Source: Clostridia bacterium
GTDB lineage: Bacteria > Bacillota > Clostridia > Peptostreptococcales > Anaerovoracaceae
Direction: 5' to 3'
DNA length: 6,015 bases
NCBI GenBank assembly: GCA_024682015.1
Contig: JAIKZT010000273.1
Location: forward strand, 1-6,015
Shown one piece after another: positions 5,823 through 6,015 of the stretch; positions within the stretch are counted from its first letter, which is position 1, and every line of letters starts with the position of its first letter. The position numbers and the translations under genes were made by a program. The notes beneath the pieces were generated by a model. The model made no database searches and was not told the origin of the DNA. It saw only the letters and a program-made list of their open reading frames with translations.

Positions 5823-5851
5823 ATTTTATTCCTACTTACCTACTATGTCAA
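5823..5851 (-). promoter_or_regulatory. Sigma-A-type promoter of the cysK-cysE operon
   Basis: On the minus strand a perfect TTGACA (5851-5846) is followed by a 17-base spacer and TAAAAT (5828-5823), one mismatch from consensus. Initiation is expected near 5816, giving a leader of about 190 nt before cysK. The spacer holds the direct repeat AGTAGGTAAGTAGG and a TAGTA/TACTA inverted pair flanks the -10, which could be an operator, but I do not recognise a specific regulator. Confidence 0.8.
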
Positions 5852-5882
5852 TAGGTTATATAAAAAATGCACCCACGCCTAA

Positions 5883-6015
5883 ATCCATTTATGGTATGAT
5901 GGTGCCATAGCAAGGATCGAACTGACCGCCACAGCCAGCTTCCTTTCTGTTGAAAAAGATGACCGAGATAAGGGGTTCGAAACGAGATACTACAGACCAA
6001 CCGTTTTCAGAGCCT
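5883..6015 (+). other. Unassigned right-edge region with a protein-like open frame, no clear start
   Basis: This stretch upstream of the cysK promoter has a lower GC content than the genes. One plus-strand frame is open from the stop at 5880-5882 to the window end. From about 5922 it reads LTATASFLSVEKDD, then RDKGFETRYYRPTVFRA, a charged, protein-like composition. It has no ATG, GTG or TTG; the only hint of a start is AAGGA at 5912-5916 five bases before a CTG at 5922. The minus strand is also open, from 6014 to a TAA at 5891-5889, and could equally be the tail of an upstream gene. I do not recognise either translation. It may be the edge of a gene, a gene remnant, or chance. Confidence 0.2.

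Noticed and set aside
5713..5910. Plus-strand ORF of up to 65 codons with a hydrophobic stretch, including an ATG at 5734 with AGGAG nine bases upstream, which could be a small membrane protein.
   Set aside because: It lies antisense to the cysK leader and its promoter, whose promoter, Cys-rich ORF and terminator support each other. No plus-strand promoter is convincing. The AGGAG is explained by the leader's pairing segment 2.
5960..6015. GGGGTTCGAA-type sequence suggesting the T-arm of a tRNA.
   Set aside because: The flanking bases do not form a five-pair T stem on either strand and no acceptor or anticodon arm can be built.

Overview
The window is about 6 kb of fairly GC-rich bacterial DNA in which every gene I can support lies on the minus strand, so transcription runs from high to low coordinates. 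Strong Shine-Dalgarno sequences (AGGAGG type), sigma-A-like promoters, intrinsic terminators in mRNA leaders and the protein variants seen suggest a Gram-positive anaerobe, most likely a GC-rich member of the Clostridia. That assignment is inference, since no taxonomic marker is present. 

Right-hand block (5851 to 3891): a cysteine-biosynthesis operon. A promoter (TTGACA, 17-bp spacer, TAAAAT) drives a leader of about 190 nt, then cysK (O-acetylserine sulfhydrylase), then cysE (serine O-acetyltransferase) 20 nt downstream. CysE makes O-acetylserine and CysK converts it with sulfide to cysteine. The leader holds the most interesting feature of the window: a 35-codon ORF with four Cys codons within six (Cys-Met-Cys-Cys-Ile-Cys) and a fifth near its end, followed by a strong intrinsic terminator directly before the cysK ribosome-binding site. 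Three alternative pairings (1:2, 2:3, 3:4) can be drawn by hand. Together these look like a complete trp-type, ribosome-mediated transcription attenuator that responds to cysteine. It is not a T-box, the usual device for such operons in Firmicutes.

Left-hand block (3881 to 1): a molybdenum-cofactor (Moco) operon. A second promoter (TTGAAA, 17 bp, TAAAAT) begins 10 bases past the cysE stop codon. It feeds a structured leader of about 210 nt that resembles a Moco-family riboswitch and ends in an 11-bp terminator hairpin just before the first ribosome-binding site. Then follow a molybdopterin-binding-domain protein with a four-cysteine tail, moeA, moaC, mobB and moaA (cut by the window edge). 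Gaps are 9 nt, 9 nt, a 4-nt overlap, and 68 nt. MoaA and MoaC convert GTP to cyclic pyranopterin monophosphate, MoeA inserts molybdate, MobB supports guanine dinucleotide addition, and the first protein probably handles molybdopterin or adenylylated molybdopterin.

Both operons thus appear to be controlled by premature termination in the leader, one sensing charged tRNA-Cys through a ribosome and the other probably sensing the cofactor. The stretch from about 5852 to 6015 holds no gene I can name. It has a lower GC content and a protein-like open frame that runs off the right edge without a normal start codon.
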